64,000 bases of DNA from Marinobacterium profundum (GTDB taxonomy: Bacteria; Pseudomonadota; Gammaproteobacteria; Pseudomonadales; Balneatricaceae), in contig NZ_BCNS01000175.1 in the NCBI RefSeq assembly GCF_001528745.1, forward strand, positions 1 through 64,000, in the 5' to 3' direction. Shown piece after piece: positions 55,461 to 64,000 of this stretch; within the stretch, counting starts at the first letter, position 1, and the number at the start of each line of letters is the position of its first letter. The notes beneath the pieces are model-generated. The model saw only the letters and a program-made list of their open reading frames with translations. It was not told the DNA's origin and did not search any database. Both the position numbers and the translations under genes were made by a program.

Positions 55461-56840
55461 TCACCTGTCACACTGGATTGCATGCTTTTCTAGCAGCGCA
55501 TATAAAGTGGGTCGGGTTATACCGAGCAGCTCTGAGGCCCGGGAAATATTATTGTCTGTAAACCCCAGCGCCCTCACGATCGCTCGCTTCTCCTGAGTAT
55601 CGCGAACCTGCTTCAGATTCAGGGGCCAGACATTCTGTGCTTCCCCCAGTGATAACCCTAGATCACTGGCCGTGACTTGGCCACCATCGGCCATGATCAC
55701 CGCGCGTTTAACTCTGTTCTCCAACTGCCGCACATTTCCAGGCCAGCCGTATTCCTCCACCGCCTGACAAGCTTCCTCGCTAAAGCCTTTCAACGGCCGC
55801 CCCAGCTCGTCGCAGTAGCGGTTGAAGAAGGTGCGAGCAATGAGTATAGCATCGCCAGGACGTGCCCGTAGTGGGGGAATGGTGATCACAAACTCACTGA
55901 GCCTGTAGTAAAGATCCTCCCGAAAACGACCGTCGCGGGTCATCTCTTCCAGGTTCTGGTGCGTCGCGCTGATAATCCGCACGTCCACCTCAATTTCCTG
56001 GCGCCCACCGAGTCGTTCGAAGCGTCTTTCCTGCAGAAAGCGCAGCAGCTTGGACTGAAGCGGCATTGGCATATCACCAATTTCGTCCAGAAACAGCGTG
56101 CCACGGTGCGCGCTTTCAACCTTTCCCGGAGTCTGTTTGACGGCCCCCGTAAAGGCACCTTTCTCGTAACCGAAAAGCTCGCTTTCCAACAAATTTTCCG
56201 GAATGGAAGCGCAGTTGATCGCAACAAAGCGCTGGCTGGCTCGATCGCTCAGGGCATGAATCGCTGTGGCCAGAACCTCCTTGCCGGTACCGCTTTCGCC
56301 CAGCAGGAGAGCGCTGATATTGGCTGGCGCGATGCGTTCAACAAGCTTGCAGACCTCAAGCATCTCCGTCGAGGATGCGATCACACCCTGTAATGGCGAC
56401 TTTTGCAATCGAATAGCCGTAAGCTTGCGATTCTCCTTTTCCAGCTCGTGGAGCAGGAAAGCCCGCTCCAGTATTAAACCCAACGTATCCAGATCCATGG
56501 GCTTCTGGCAGTAGTCATAAGCACCCAACCCAATCGAATTCACCGCATTGACCTTATCGTCATTGCCGGTGAGGACGATGACCTTAGACTCAGGCTGAAG
56601 CTGTAAAATGTCCTGCAGTACCTGGATTCCCACCGAGGCATTGGCAGGATCGGGCGGCAAACCCAGATCCAGAGTGATCACATCCGGTTCGTATCGCCTT
56701 AATTGCGCTATGGCGGATTCCCGGTCGGCCGCGAACACCAGTTCGTACTGCTCCAAACCCCATTTGAGCTGTTTCTGCAGCCCCATGTCATCCTCGACAA
56801 CCAATAGGAGTTTCTTGTCCCTTTCCCGGCCATTGCTCAT
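55461..56840 (-). CDS. prsR: PEP-CTERM-box sigma-54-dependent response regulator PrsR
   Basis: A 459-residue NtrC-like regulator. The receiver has the phospho-acceptor Asp58 (VITLDLG). The AAA domain has Walker A GESGTGKE at 181-188 and the sigma-54 contact GAFTGA at 228-233, and the C-terminal Fis-type helix-turn-helix reads NISRASELLGITRPTLYALL. It corresponds to TIGR02915. After phosphorylation by PrsK it should activate RpoN promoters, of which one is visible 105 bases past the end of this gene. The ATG overlaps the prsK stop by four bases. Confidence 0.95.
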   Translation of the reverse strand: MSNGRERDKKLLLVVEDDMGLQKQLKWGLEQYELVFAADRESAIAQLRRYEPDVITLDLGLPPDPANASVGIQVLQDILQLQPESKVIVLTGNDDKVNAVNSIGLGAYDYCQKPMDLDTLGLILERAFLLHELEKENRKLTAIRLQKSPLQGVIASSTEMLEVCKLVERIAPANISALLLGESGTGKEVLATAIHALSDRASQRFVAINCASIPENLLESELFGYEKGAFTGAVKQTPGKVESAHRGTLFLDEIGDMPMPLQSKLLRFLQERRFERLGGRQEIEVDVRIISATHQNLEEMTRDGRFREDLYYRLSEFVITIPPLRARPGDAILIARTFFNRYCDELGRPLKGFSEEACQAVEEYGWPGNVRQLENRVKRAVIMADGGQVTASDLGLSLGEAQNVWPLNLKQVRDTQEKRAIVRALGFTDNNISRASELLGITRPTLYALLEKHAIQCDR

Positions 56841-58978
56841 ACCGCTTTACCTATCTCTGATTCCAGCCCCCCATGTACCTTATACGCTGGCAGTGCTACA
56901 CGAAATTCACTACCCTGCCCAAGCGCACTACTTACCTTAAGGGATCCCTGGTTCTGAACAACGAACTGACGGGTTTCGTAAACGCCGATCCCCATCCCCG
57001 CGCGCCCCTTAGTGGTATCAAAGGGCTTGAAAAGCCGCTCGCGTTGGAACTGCTCGCTCATCCCGCAGCCATTGTCCATCACACTAAAGATAGCCATACC
57101 ATCCTGGTTGTCTACCAGCAAACGGACAAAACCCTCCGCGGGGGTCGCCTCCTGAGCATTCTGAACAAGATGACCAAGTACAGAGACGAGCTTGTCACGC
57201 TCGACCTTGAGCTTTAACGCCGTATCCAGCCCCTGAGGAATCACTAACTCCACCCTTGGCTGCTGGCTCTTCTGGTTTTGCTCGACAGCCCTGGCTATAT
57301 CGAGCGCATTGACGACTTCGGCGTGTGCCGCAAGCGCACCTTGCTGCTTGAGTTGGCTCAACATCCTGTTCATTCGCTGTACTGCGTTGTCCAAAGTATC
57401 CAGAGCATCGTCCACAAATTCAGGATTGTGTTTGTGCCGCTCGGCATTCTTGACGACCATTGAAAGTTGAGCCACCACGTTCTTAATATCATGCACAACA
57501 AACGCCGAAAAACGATAATAGGCTTCGAACTGATGGTTGGCCGCAAGCTGATCGGTCGTTTCTCTTAGAGTGATCAGAGCAGCCAATTGGGAGCCGAGCG
57601 CCTTCAGCAGATCGTGATCTTCCCAGTTGAGAGTGCGTTCTGCCCGCGGATGGGCCAAGCCGACCAGCCCATGCAGCACACCCTGATGCAGCAAGGGTAC
57701 CAACAGCCAAAGCTCCTCCCACTCCAGCAGGCGGTCCGCGATCTGAAGATCACCGTACTGAGCCGGCGCAACGCGGTACTCGGGCACCTCGATAACCCAG
57801 CCACTCTCCTGACAGAAATCCAGCAAGACCCCATCTTCACGCTTCGAAAGGTTGGAAAGCGGCTTGACACTACTACTCCCTTTGACAACAAACTCCCCAC
57901 CTTCGCGCACCCATAGTATTCCTCCCAAGCTATCCAGAGGGTCAGCCATTCCCTGAATCAACTGCTCGTAATAATTGCTATCCAGCGGCAGCGCAGAAAA
58001 GTGCTCATTGGCCTTCATCCATTCCGCACGATAATCGTATTTGTAGGATAAAAAGTGTTTGCTGACCCAAACAGCGACGATCGCGCGAAAACGGCCCGAA
58101 CCTATCAGCAGGCACAAAAGGGAAAGCGCCACGACAACAAACACCACACGAATCGCACTGCCCAGACTGGATTCAAACCAGCGCAGGTAGTAGCCGACCA
58201 TCGACATGACCAGAAGATAGATCCCTGCCAAAAACAAACCAGTGGAAAAAAACACCGCCCGATGCGACAGGCGTAGCTGACGCTCCCCCTCTTTACTGCG
58301 GGCGATGGAAACCGCCATTAGCGGCGCCACTACCGCGCATACGAGACCGCGCACCTGCCACAGGGTCGCGTCCACCCGATTAAACAACAGTGCCTCTGAG
58401 TAGAGCAGGAAGTCGTAGCCGAACACCACAGCCGTGCCAACACAGAAAAACTTGACCGACCAGCGCTGCTCCCCGGGTATATTGCGGTACCACTGTTCCA
58501 GTAGAATAAGCGCCAGAATCACCAGCATAAAGGGACTAATCAGGGTGAGAGAGGCTGGTAGAACCTTGCCCCGCTCACCCAGTGAAAATTGCAATATATT
58601 CCCCAGCAATAGAACGATCAGTAGCGGGAAAAATCCCCATAACCACCGGTTGGACCAAAAATTTGGTGAGCCAATTCCCTGATTACTCGCATGCAGTCGC
58701 CACAACAGCAGGACCCAAGCGGCGTCCCGCACTATCTCCAGAAAAAACTGATTAGGGTCTGGTCCCTCAGAACTCGGGATACCAAGAAGCTTCCCGCCGC
58801 TGTTTAGACCCAAATAGCCGGACCACACAACCATCAACCCAAGCGCCAACAGCAACCATCCGCCCTGCAACCGCCCCCGCCACAGAAACAGGGTCAGTAG
58901 CAGTACAGAAGCATACGCCAGGGTCGCGGCCAGATAGCTAACTCCTGCAACCATCATTGGCAGTTCAACTCCCTTCAC
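56837..58978 (-). CDS. prsK: XrtA/PEP-CTERM system histidine kinase PrsK
   Basis: A 713-residue sensor kinase. Eight or so hydrophobic segments fill residues 8-310, a GAF-like domain follows (about 330-480), and then the dimerisation His496 in VVHDIKN. The ATPase part has NAQEA near 607 and DNGCGM near 635 plus GMGIGVYETRQFV. It corresponds to TIGR02916. The signal is unknown; the multi-spanning input suggests a membrane cue. GTG 58978 has GGAGG five bases before it; ATG 58957 is an alternative. It is cotranscribed with prsR. Confidence 0.94.
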   Translation of the reverse strand: MKGVELPMMVAGVSYLAATLAYASVLLLTLFLWRGRLQGGWLLLALGLMVVWSGYLGLNSGGKLLGIPSSEGPDPNQFFLEIVRDAAWVLLLWRLHASNQGIGSPNFWSNRWLWGFFPLLIVLLLGNILQFSLGERGKVLPASLTLISPFMLVILALILLEQWYRNIPGEQRWSVKFFCVGTAVVFGYDFLLYSEALLFNRVDATLWQVRGLVCAVVAPLMAVSIARSKEGERQLRLSHRAVFFSTGLFLAGIYLLVMSMVGYYLRWFESSLGSAIRVVFVVVALSLLCLLIGSGRFRAIVAVWVSKHFLSYKYDYRAEWMKANEHFSALPLDSNYYEQLIQGMADPLDSLGGILWVREGGEFVVKGSSSVKPLSNLSKREDGVLLDFCQESGWVIEVPEYRVAPAQYGDLQIADRLLEWEELWLLVPLLHQGVLHGLVGLAHPRAERTLNWEDHDLLKALGSQLAALITLRETTDQLAANHQFEAYYRFSAFVVHDIKNVVAQLSMVVKNAERHKHNPEFVDDALDTLDNAVQRMNRMLSQLKQQGALAAHAEVVNALDIARAVEQNQKSQQPRVELVIPQGLDTALKLKVERDKLVSVLGHLVQNAQEATPAEGFVRLLVDNQDGMAIFSVMDNGCGMSEQFQRERLFKPFDTTKGRAGMGIGVYETRQFVVQNQGSLKVSSALGQGSEFRVALPAYKVHGGLESEIGKAV

Positions 58979-59011
58979 CCGCGCCTCCCTCAGATAATTC
59001 GCTGTCAGATT

Positions 59012-59812
59012 TCAGCCGCCCGTTAGGCTGGACAGCAATTCACGCAGATAGCGCACAGGAATTGCATAACTGATGCCACTAGGGTCACTCAGGACATCCT
59101 CTTTGGTCGATTTGACATAGACCCCGTTGATAATTCCGACCACGCTTCTGTCATCCGGATCATAGAGTGGGCTTCCACTGTTGCCGGGATACGCGGTGGC
59201 ATCCAACTGGTACACCATTAATGGTTGTCGCAGCTGGCGGATCTTTTGTGCCGATAACTGTCCAGATGAACGTGCAGGTATCACCATAGGCGTGATGCTT
59301 GAAATCATGCCGCGGTGCGTCACGGGGTAAAGGCCCAGAACGGCGCCCAGGGGAAATCCAGTAAAAACGTAGTTCTCGCCCTCGCGAACAGTTTTGCGGT
59401 TCGAGAGTCTCATTGCGGGCAGACTGTCGGAGACCTTAAGCAGTGCCAGATCGTGCTGACCTTCAGAGGCGACGATCGTCGCCGGAATCACTCGAGGATT
59501 ATTCCCGGTACCAACAAAGACCACCAGCTGCTCTTTCTTGCGGTCGTCCAATTCAATATCAACGACGTGGGCGTTGGTCGCTATATAGTGGCCATCCCCC
59601 ACGACAAAGCCGGTGCCTGACAAGCGTGAGGGCGGACGGCGACTTGGCGAATAAGTACCAATGCCAACGATAGATGGCTTAACTGCCGATACAGTATCCG
59701 CCAATTCAGACGCCTCAGCATAGCCGCTGCCAAAGCCCGCCATCAGGATCAATCCGAGCCAGGCCCAGGAGCTACGATGCACTACACGCCCATCTATCAT
59801 ACCGTTCTTCAT
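59012..59812 (-). CDS. Trypsin-like serine protease, exported
   Basis: A protein of 266 residues with an N-terminal signal segment (WAWLGLILMAGFGSGYA). The catalytic triad is complete: His82 in TNAHVV, Asp121 in HDLALL and Ser212 in GNSGSP. It resembles DegP-like and other S1/HtrA family proteins without a PDZ domain. Similar small proteases accompany XrtA loci. It may cut or release exported proteins in the periplasm. I start at ATG 59812; a TTG at 59821 is also possible. It ends 34 bases before prsK. Confidence 0.87.
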   Translation of the reverse strand: MKNGMIDGRVVHRSSWAWLGLILMAGFGSGYAEASELADTVSAVKPSIVGIGTYSPSRRPPSRLSGTGFVVGDGHYIATNAHVVDIELDDRKKEQLVVFVGTGNNPRVIPATIVASEGQHDLALLKVSDSLPAMRLSNRKTVREGENYVFTGFPLGAVLGLYPVTHRGMISSITPMVIPARSSGQLSAQKIRQLRQPLMVYQLDATAYPGNSGSPLYDPDDRSVVGIINGVYVKSTKEDVLSDPSGISYAIPVRYLRELLSSLTGG

Positions 59813-60107
59813 CCCGATCAATACCGCCAGGCAAGCAGCAATTGAAGAGCAGTATAGTCACGAAGCACGACCTCTGTGGATCATACAACCTAGGTTCTTG
59901 CGGCACCCAGGAAGGCCTTATGGCAATGGCGATATATCCTGCAGAGCTTTTCAATCATGCGGTTTAACTCAATACAGGCCGACTCTGCCCCACCGTCGAC
60001 TACACTTATCGAGCGCTGCTTACCGAACACGTTCAGAACAAAACGTCAGCCAAACTTTTTTGCCAGGGCGACTACCCTCTCAAGAGAATGACAAGGAATT
60101 CAGAGCT

Positions 60108-60992
60108 ATGCTCCCTGCCCCATCCCCCGTGATATCGACAGACTATGCGATCACTATCGATGTTGAGGACTATTTTCACGTGGCGGCGTTCGAAACGGTT
60201 ATTTCTCCCGAGCGCTGGGAACAGTATCCCTGTGGCATTGAAGTCAACGTCCGGCGTATTATTGCCTCGCTGGACGCGGCTGCTGGAAAGGCGGGAAAAG
60301 CGACCAAAGCCACTTTTTTTGTTCTCGGCTGGGTCGCAGAGCGTTACCCCGACCTGATTCGGGAAATCGCCGCGCTTGGACATGAAATAGCCAGTCACGG
60401 CTATCATCACCAGCGGCTGAACCATCTTTCTCAAGACGAATTCAGGCAGGACATAACCGCGTCCAAAGCGCTATTGGAAGACTTGATCGGGGCTCCAGTG
60501 GCGGGCTACAGAGCCCCCAGCTTTTCGTTTGACGAAAACAGGCCCTGGATTCAGGATGAGCTTCGCGAAGCGGGGTACCGCTACAGCTCCAGCATCAATC
60601 CCGTTCCACATGATCTATACGGCTACCGGCACGCCCCGCGCACGCCTTTTCTATGGGACAACGGTCTGCTGGAAGTTCCGGTAGCTACTGCTCAGGTGCT
60701 CAACCGACGCATTCCCTGTGCCGGTGGCGGCTACTTTAGGCTCTACCCCTATCCCCTGTCCAAACGACTACTGCAAAAGGCCGCCCGGCAGCTGGGCGGG
60801 CCTGTTGTTTTTTATATTCACCCCTGGGAAATCGCGCCTAACCAACCGAGAATTCAATCGGCATCGGCAAAATCGAGGTTTCGACACTATTTGAACCTGC
60901 ACCGAACCCTGCCAAGACTGGAGCGGCTGCTAAGCGATTTCCATTGGGGAAAAATGTCTGATCTGCCGGTTGTGATTCACCATTCAAAGTAA
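60108..60992 (+). CDS. XrtA-system polysaccharide deacetylase (TIGR03006 type, DUF3473)
   Basis: A 294-residue CE4 enzyme. It has DVEDYFHV at residues 18-25, ATFFVLGWVAERYPDL near 68-83, the metal-binding SHGYHH at 96-101, and the C-terminal FYIHPWEI (DUF3473). It matches TIGR03006, an XrtA-specific family that usually lies just after the ExeA-like ATPase; here it is separated from it by the HPr-rel-A and prsK/prsR genes. It should deacetylate the exopolysaccharide or its lipid-linked unit. I chose ATG 60108, where homology begins, over a frame running from 59898 that adds an unrelated leader. Confidence 0.92.
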   Translation: MLPAPSPVISTDYAITIDVEDYFHVAAFETVISPERWEQYPCGIEVNVRRIIASLDAAAGKAGKATKATFFVLGWVAERYPDLIREIAALGHEIASHGYHHQRLNHLSQDEFRQDITASKALLEDLIGAPVAGYRAPSFSFDENRPWIQDELREAGYRYSSSINPVPHDLYGYRHAPRTPFLWDNGLLEVPVATAQVLNRRIPCAGGGYFRLYPYPLSKRLLQKAARQLGGPVVFYIHPWEIAPNQPRIQSASAKSRFRHYLNLHRTLPRLERLLSDFHWGKMSDLPVVIHHSK

Positions 60993-61043
60993 ACACATAA
61001 ATATTGCTGTGTAGCTTGCCTACAAAGGCTTTACTGTCAACGG

Positions 61044-61067
61044 AAAGCCCACAGGGACGGCTTTTTT
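61044..61067 (+). terminator. Probable rho-independent terminator
   Basis: AAAGCC (61044-61049) pairs with GGCTTT (61059-61064), and the T-run extends through 61067. The stem is short, but it lies about 50 bases after the deacetylase stop. Confidence 0.55.
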
Positions 61068-61133
61068 GTAGCCCTGATCGCTCCTCAGGTTCGAGGAACC
61101 TGTACCTGATAGGTATAAATAGAAAAAAACAAG

Positions 61134-61170
61134 AAAAGCCTCCTCAAGCTAGACTTGAGGAGGCTTTTTT
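61134..61170. terminator. Strong bidirectional terminator
   Basis: A 15-bp perfect stem runs from AAAAGCCTCCTCAAG (61134-61148) to CTTGAGGAGGCTTTT (61154-61168) around a five-base loop, with T-runs on both strands. It lies between the rightward deacetylase and the leftward secreted-protein gene and can end both transcripts. Confidence 0.93.
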
Positions 61171-61205
61171 CGACCTGGCATGTTTCTAACTGGCAATTAA
61201 CCCGA

Positions 61206-62894
61206 TTACTTCAGGTCAAAGCCTGTCAGGGGGTGAATCTGGAAGTTGCCGCCGTTGAGGTAGCCATACACTTCGTAGATCATATTGTCCTTATCGATAT
61301 TGGTGACCTCGCCGTCCGCGTTGAACGCGGGCACAACGCCCTGGTAGATCCTGATATGGTAGAAATCAGCGCAGTCGCAGTCGGCAACATTGCTGACAAC
61401 CGGGGGATTAGCAAACGGATCGTTGCCAGAACCCTTGGGTGGGCATACGGCACCGTCTTTCTCCTTGTTACCGGGTTCGCCCAGATCCTCGATATGAACC
61501 TGGAACCAGTGGTAGGTTGCCCCGGGCTGATTGGGCTTGTTACCCGAGGGCCCTGTCTGGATATTGGCAAACTCAGGACTCACTACACCCACACTCGAGA
61601 CGGTAAGGTTACCTTGCCAATCGATATTCTTGAAGGTGCCGATACCGACGAAATCGATCTGCTTGTTGGGCGCGGGCCGCGCCTGCCTGCACCAGCCCTC
61701 ATCCGTACAAATTATTTCATCGATTTCGGTGCCGGCCGGGGCGCTTGAAGTGCCGGCATGGAAGGTAAACTTCAGCTTGTCGGGGCTATCATGGTTAGTG
61801 TGGGTCCACTCGCCCTTAGGCTGGGGCTGCAGGGCCGTATTAGCGCCGGCCTGGCCACCCATGGTATACCGATACGGATCCAGCGCAACAATACTGGACT
61901 TCTTGCTATTGCCCTTGGTGACAGTGGGAGTAATCAGACCCTCTGCGAAAGTGCCATCATGACCCGCTGCGCCGCTCTCGGGAATCCCCGAGGTGTTATT
62001 GCCACCGCCTGTAACCCGGCAAGCCATTTCCGGAGGGAGATACTGGAAGGCATTATTAGGGTCACTTTGAAGCAGAAGGTCAAGCCCCGACACGCCATTA
62101 ACCAAGCCCGGGCTGGACTGAACAGGCCCATTAGGTGTTTCAAACATTCTGGATGGATTGGTTTCCTGGTAAGCGATGACCTGGCTGTTATTAAAGGGAA
62201 TTATCGTGCCCTTGTCGACACCGCTGATAAAGAAAGCCTTGTTCACGGACTGCACCAACACGGCAAGACTTTGTGAGCCCTCACCGCACACGGTTTTCAC
62301 GCCTGCCCAGTCGTTGGTCAAGAATTGATCCAGGTTCTCAAGGCCTGAGCCATCTGGATTGGTGCAGCTAGAAACGGTAAAATTACCCGACAATTGCGTC
62401 AGTTGTCCGGACAGGATCAATTCGCCATCCTGAAAACCCATTCCGGACAGCGGGTTGGCCCGAACCCCGTTAGTAAAATCGTCGTAGTATATCTCGAAGT
62501 AACTGTCCTCGGCGTCAACGTCGACGTCTAGGCTGAGCAGTACGTTGGCAGCATCTTGGCTTGTGATTTTGAGACCATAGCCCACGTTTACCGTAATTTC
62601 GTAGCCTATGTTGAGACCGGACAGCCCTCGGGGGTCACCGTTGAGGTCGGCCACACCAGCTAACATCGTATGACCGAGGCCTGTGGCCTTAGTGACGGGT
62701 TGCAGCGGTATTGCACCTACAACCAATATGCTCCCCGGTGCCCAGTCAAAAGAACCGACTTCTACCGCGTCGTTGCCCTGGCCGTCCGGGTTGAACTGAA
62801 TCGGCGTCGCTGCCTGGGCGAAAGACAGTGACAGCCCCAAGCCGATGGCCAATGTCATTGATAATAATTTGGATGTAAATTGTTTGATATTCAT
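61206..62894 (-). CDS. Large secreted protein, paralogue of the neighbouring PEP-CTERM protein but without the sorting tail
   Basis: A 562-residue protein with a signal peptide (LSMTLAIGLGLSLSFAQA). Residues of about 28-340 align with the PEP-CTERM protein at 63028-64000: FEIYYDDFTN against FEVYYDDLTD, LILSGQLTQLSGNFT against LILSGSLFDVSGNFT, and GLDLLLQSDPNNAF against GPDILLQTDSNNSF. The rest, from CRVTGGG on, is a separate extension with GEWTHTNHD, FTFHAGT and DGAVCPPKGSGNDPF, ending GFDLK, not PEP-CTERM. It is therefore probably secreted without exosortase. The start is ATG 62894, with AAGGAG ahead. Function unknown. Confidence 0.83.
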   Translation of the reverse strand: MNIKQFTSKLLSMTLAIGLGLSLSFAQAATPIQFNPDGQGNDAVEVGSFDWAPGSILVVGAIPLQPVTKATGLGHTMLAGVADLNGDPRGLSGLNIGYEITVNVGYGLKITSQDAANVLLSLDVDVDAEDSYFEIYYDDFTNGVRANPLSGMGFQDGELILSGQLTQLSGNFTVSSCTNPDGSGLENLDQFLTNDWAGVKTVCGEGSQSLAVLVQSVNKAFFISGVDKGTIIPFNNSQVIAYQETNPSRMFETPNGPVQSSPGLVNGVSGLDLLLQSDPNNAFQYLPPEMACRVTGGGNNTSGIPESGAAGHDGTFAEGLITPTVTKGNSKKSSIVALDPYRYTMGGQAGANTALQPQPKGEWTHTNHDSPDKLKFTFHAGTSSAPAGTEIDEIICTDEGWCRQARPAPNKQIDFVGIGTFKNIDWQGNLTVSSVGVVSPEFANIQTGPSGNKPNQPGATYHWFQVHIEDLGEPGNKEKDGAVCPPKGSGNDPFANPPVVSNVADCDCADFYHIRIYQGVVPAFNADGEVTNIDKDNMIYEVYGYLNGGNFQIHPLTGFDLK

Positions 62895-62956
62895 GTTGAG
62901 CTCCTTGTAACCGACCTTGTAAAAACCATGTCTATTAAGAGCCATCCATAGCCAAG

Positions 62957-62992
62957 GAAAAAAAGGACTGTGACATCACTGGCACAATCCTT
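62957..62992 (-). terminator. Rho-independent terminator after the PEP-CTERM gene
   Basis: On the minus strand AAGGATTGTG (62992-62983) pairs with CACAGTCCTT (62972-62963), with one G-T pair and a ten-base loop. A seven-T run follows. It ends the upstream PEP-CTERM transcript, so the next gene at 62894 must have its own promoter between about 62895 and 62956, where none is obvious. Confidence 0.88.
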
Positions 62993-63027
62993 GTCGCGAC
63001 TTGCTATTTTCGCTTACCAGCCAGCGG

Positions 63028-64000
63028 TTAATTCTTTCTGGCGTAATGGTTTCGGCTTCCAAATCCCAAGAACAACAGACCCAAGGCAAACAGCAGTACT
63101 GTGCTAGGCTCAGGAACCTCTGTCACCGTTGTAAAGGAGTTATTGGAGTCCGTCTGCAACAGGATATCGGGGCCGCTCAAACCGTTGAACTGACCTATAT
63201 CAACAGAGCCATCGCCGGTGTTGAATGTGCCACCCGCGCCGTTATCATAGGAATTGGACGGATTGGATTCATCGAACGGGATTACGTTAGAGGTGTTAAA
63301 GAACATTTCCTGCAGAAATGTCGCGAGTCCGGTTATAAAGAAATTTGTGTCCTGAAAGGTCACAGTCGCCTGTAACGAGGTCGCTCCCTCACCACTGATG
63401 GTTTGCTGACCACCCCAGTTGTCAACAATAAACTGATCAAGCAGTGAAGTAATCAGAGTATCACCAGCACTGAAAGTGCCGCTGTTGTCAAGGTCATTGA
63501 AGCTGACAGTAGCGGTGAAGTTACCGCTGACATCGAACAAGGAGCCGCTCAGAATCAACTGACCGTCTCCGTAACCCAGGCCAGTCAGCGCGTTGGATTG
63601 AAGCCCGGACAGGTCAGTCAAATCATCGTAGTAAACTTCAAAGAAATTAACGGTTTGCACGGGAGCTTCTTCAAGCGTAATGGTCTGTTTAAACTGACAA
63701 ACACCCGCATTACAGGTTGTTGGATCTATAACCGTATTGGTAATAAGGTTTGTAAAGCCGGTGATAAAGGTAACTTCAAAGAGCGTATTCAGCCCGGTGG
63801 GTGTAATGGACGTGCCATTTGTATCTATTGTAGCGGCCAGGGCCGCGTGGGAATACGACTCGAATGTGGTTACTCCTCCGGGCAGTACAGCGTCGACGTT
63901 GAGAGTAGAGCCTACTGACCAATCCAGAGCGCCAATATCGAGAATTTCGACACCGTCGCCATTAGCATCGAACTTGATAGCATCGGCGGCAAACACCTGC
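63028..64000 (-). CDS. PEP-CTERM sorted surface protein, partial at its N-terminus
   Basis: The frame is open through the window edge, so the signal peptide and start lie outside; the visible part begins near QVFAADAIKFDANGDG. It is rich in Asn, Asp, Thr and Gly, as are many PEP-CTERM proteins. The C-terminus has VPEPSTVLLFALGLLFLG, then FGSRNHYARKN: the PEP motif, a membrane helix and a basic tail recognised by exosortase. It is the likely client of the XrtA encoded at 38693. The body is paralogous to the protein at 61206-62894. A strong terminator follows it. Confidence 0.93.
   Translation of the reverse strand, partial: QVFAADAIKFDANGDGVEILDIGALDWSVGSTLNVDAVLPGGVTTFESYSHAALAATIDTNGTSITPTGLNTLFEVTFITGFTNLITNTVIDPTTCNAGVCQFKQTITLEEAPVQTVNFFEVYYDDLTDLSGLQSNALTGLGYGDGQLILSGSLFDVSGNFTATVSFNDLDNSGTFSAGDTLITSLLDQFIVDNWGGQQTISGEGATSLQATVTFQDTNFFITGLATFLQEMFFNTSNVIPFDESNPSNSYDNGAGGTFNTGDGSVDIGQFNGLSGPDILLQTDSNNSFTTVTEVPEPSTVLLFALGLLFLGFGSRNHYARKN

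Noticed and set aside
59898-60107. A 70-codon N-terminal extension of the XrtA-type deacetylase
   Set aside because: It has no homology or signal peptide, and the family begins near the ATG at 60108.
60120-60175. An alternative cytoplasmic-only reading of the deacetylase as a NodB-type nodulation gene
   Set aside because: The DVEDYFHV start and C-terminal FYIHPWEI identify the XrtA-specific family instead.
1-64000. CRISPR arrays, tRNA or rRNA genes, prophage genes
   Set aside because: I looked for direct-repeat arrays, cloverleaf-like sequences, conserved rRNA segments and phage structural genes and saw none; the only mobile-element trace is the istB relic and perhaps the palindrome at 119-285.

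Overview
The window comes from a Gram-negative gammaproteobacterium, probably marine or environmental. It carries an almost complete exosortase A (XrtA) / PEP-CTERM locus: exopolysaccharide synthesis and export genes, the fused exosortase XrtA, the PrsK/PrsR two-component system and at least one PEP-CTERM substrate protein. The species cannot be fixed from sequence alone. Most of the window is moderately GC-rich. The stretch from about 23 to 28 kb and part of 31.4-32.4 kb are visibly AT-rich, which suggests imported sugar-assembly genes.

Layout. 0.1-0.7 kb: a long palindromic element and a VanZ-like membrane protein. 1.0-11.5 kb: a rightward run of glycosyltransferases, the glutamine amidotransferase of the XrtA system, a PaaK/CapK-like ligase, a deacetylase-like protein and an ATP-grasp enzyme, met head-on by a low-molecular-weight phosphatase. 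A 39-codon relic of a TIGR03088-type glycosyltransferase lies between the first two genes; an intact homologue sits 4.5 kb downstream. 12.5-23 kb: an accessory rightward block with a secreted kelch/beta-helix protein, a second kelch-like protein, a GT2, a DUF2264 protein, a polysaccharide deacetylase and a large VanZ/beta-helix fusion. 23-24 kb: a TPR protein and an IS21 istB relic. 24.1-37.5 kb: a leftward run (glycosyltransferases, pyruvyl transferase, Wzx flippase, O-antigen-ligase-like protein, ATP-grasp/acetyltransferase fusion, two alpha/beta hydrolases, acyl carrier protein, asparagine-synthetase-like protein).

37.7-43.1 kb: a rightward run of FemAB-like protein, xrtA, acyl-CoA ligase and PLP decarboxylase. 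43.4-52.3 kb: the core export machine (initiating sugar transferase, UDP-GlcNAc epimerase WbpP, Wza-like lipoprotein, chain-length protein, tyrosine kinase, outer-membrane barrel, ExeA-like ATPase). 52.3-55.3 kb: a leftward group of nucleotidyltransferase, HprK-related kinase A, PqqD-like protein and an unknown exported protein. The exported-protein gene is preceded by a well-formed sigma-54 promoter, next to prsR, which encodes a sigma-54 activator. 55.5-59.8 kb: prsR, prsK and a trypsin-like protease. 60.1-61.0 kb: the XrtA-type polysaccharide deacetylase. 61.2-64.0 kb: two paralogous secreted proteins; one ends in a PEP-CTERM sorting tail and the other has exchanged that tail for a long extension.

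Taken together, the glycosyltransferases, Wzx, ligase and export genes would build and secrete an exopolysaccharide. The ligase, ACP, decarboxylase, amidotransferases, ATP-grasp enzymes and FemAB/GNAT proteins look like a side pathway making an amino-acid-like or acyl decoration. XrtA would process PEP-CTERM proteins at the inner membrane, and PrsK/PrsR with sigma-54 would control part of the set. Family names are from recognised motifs and gene order; no database search was run.
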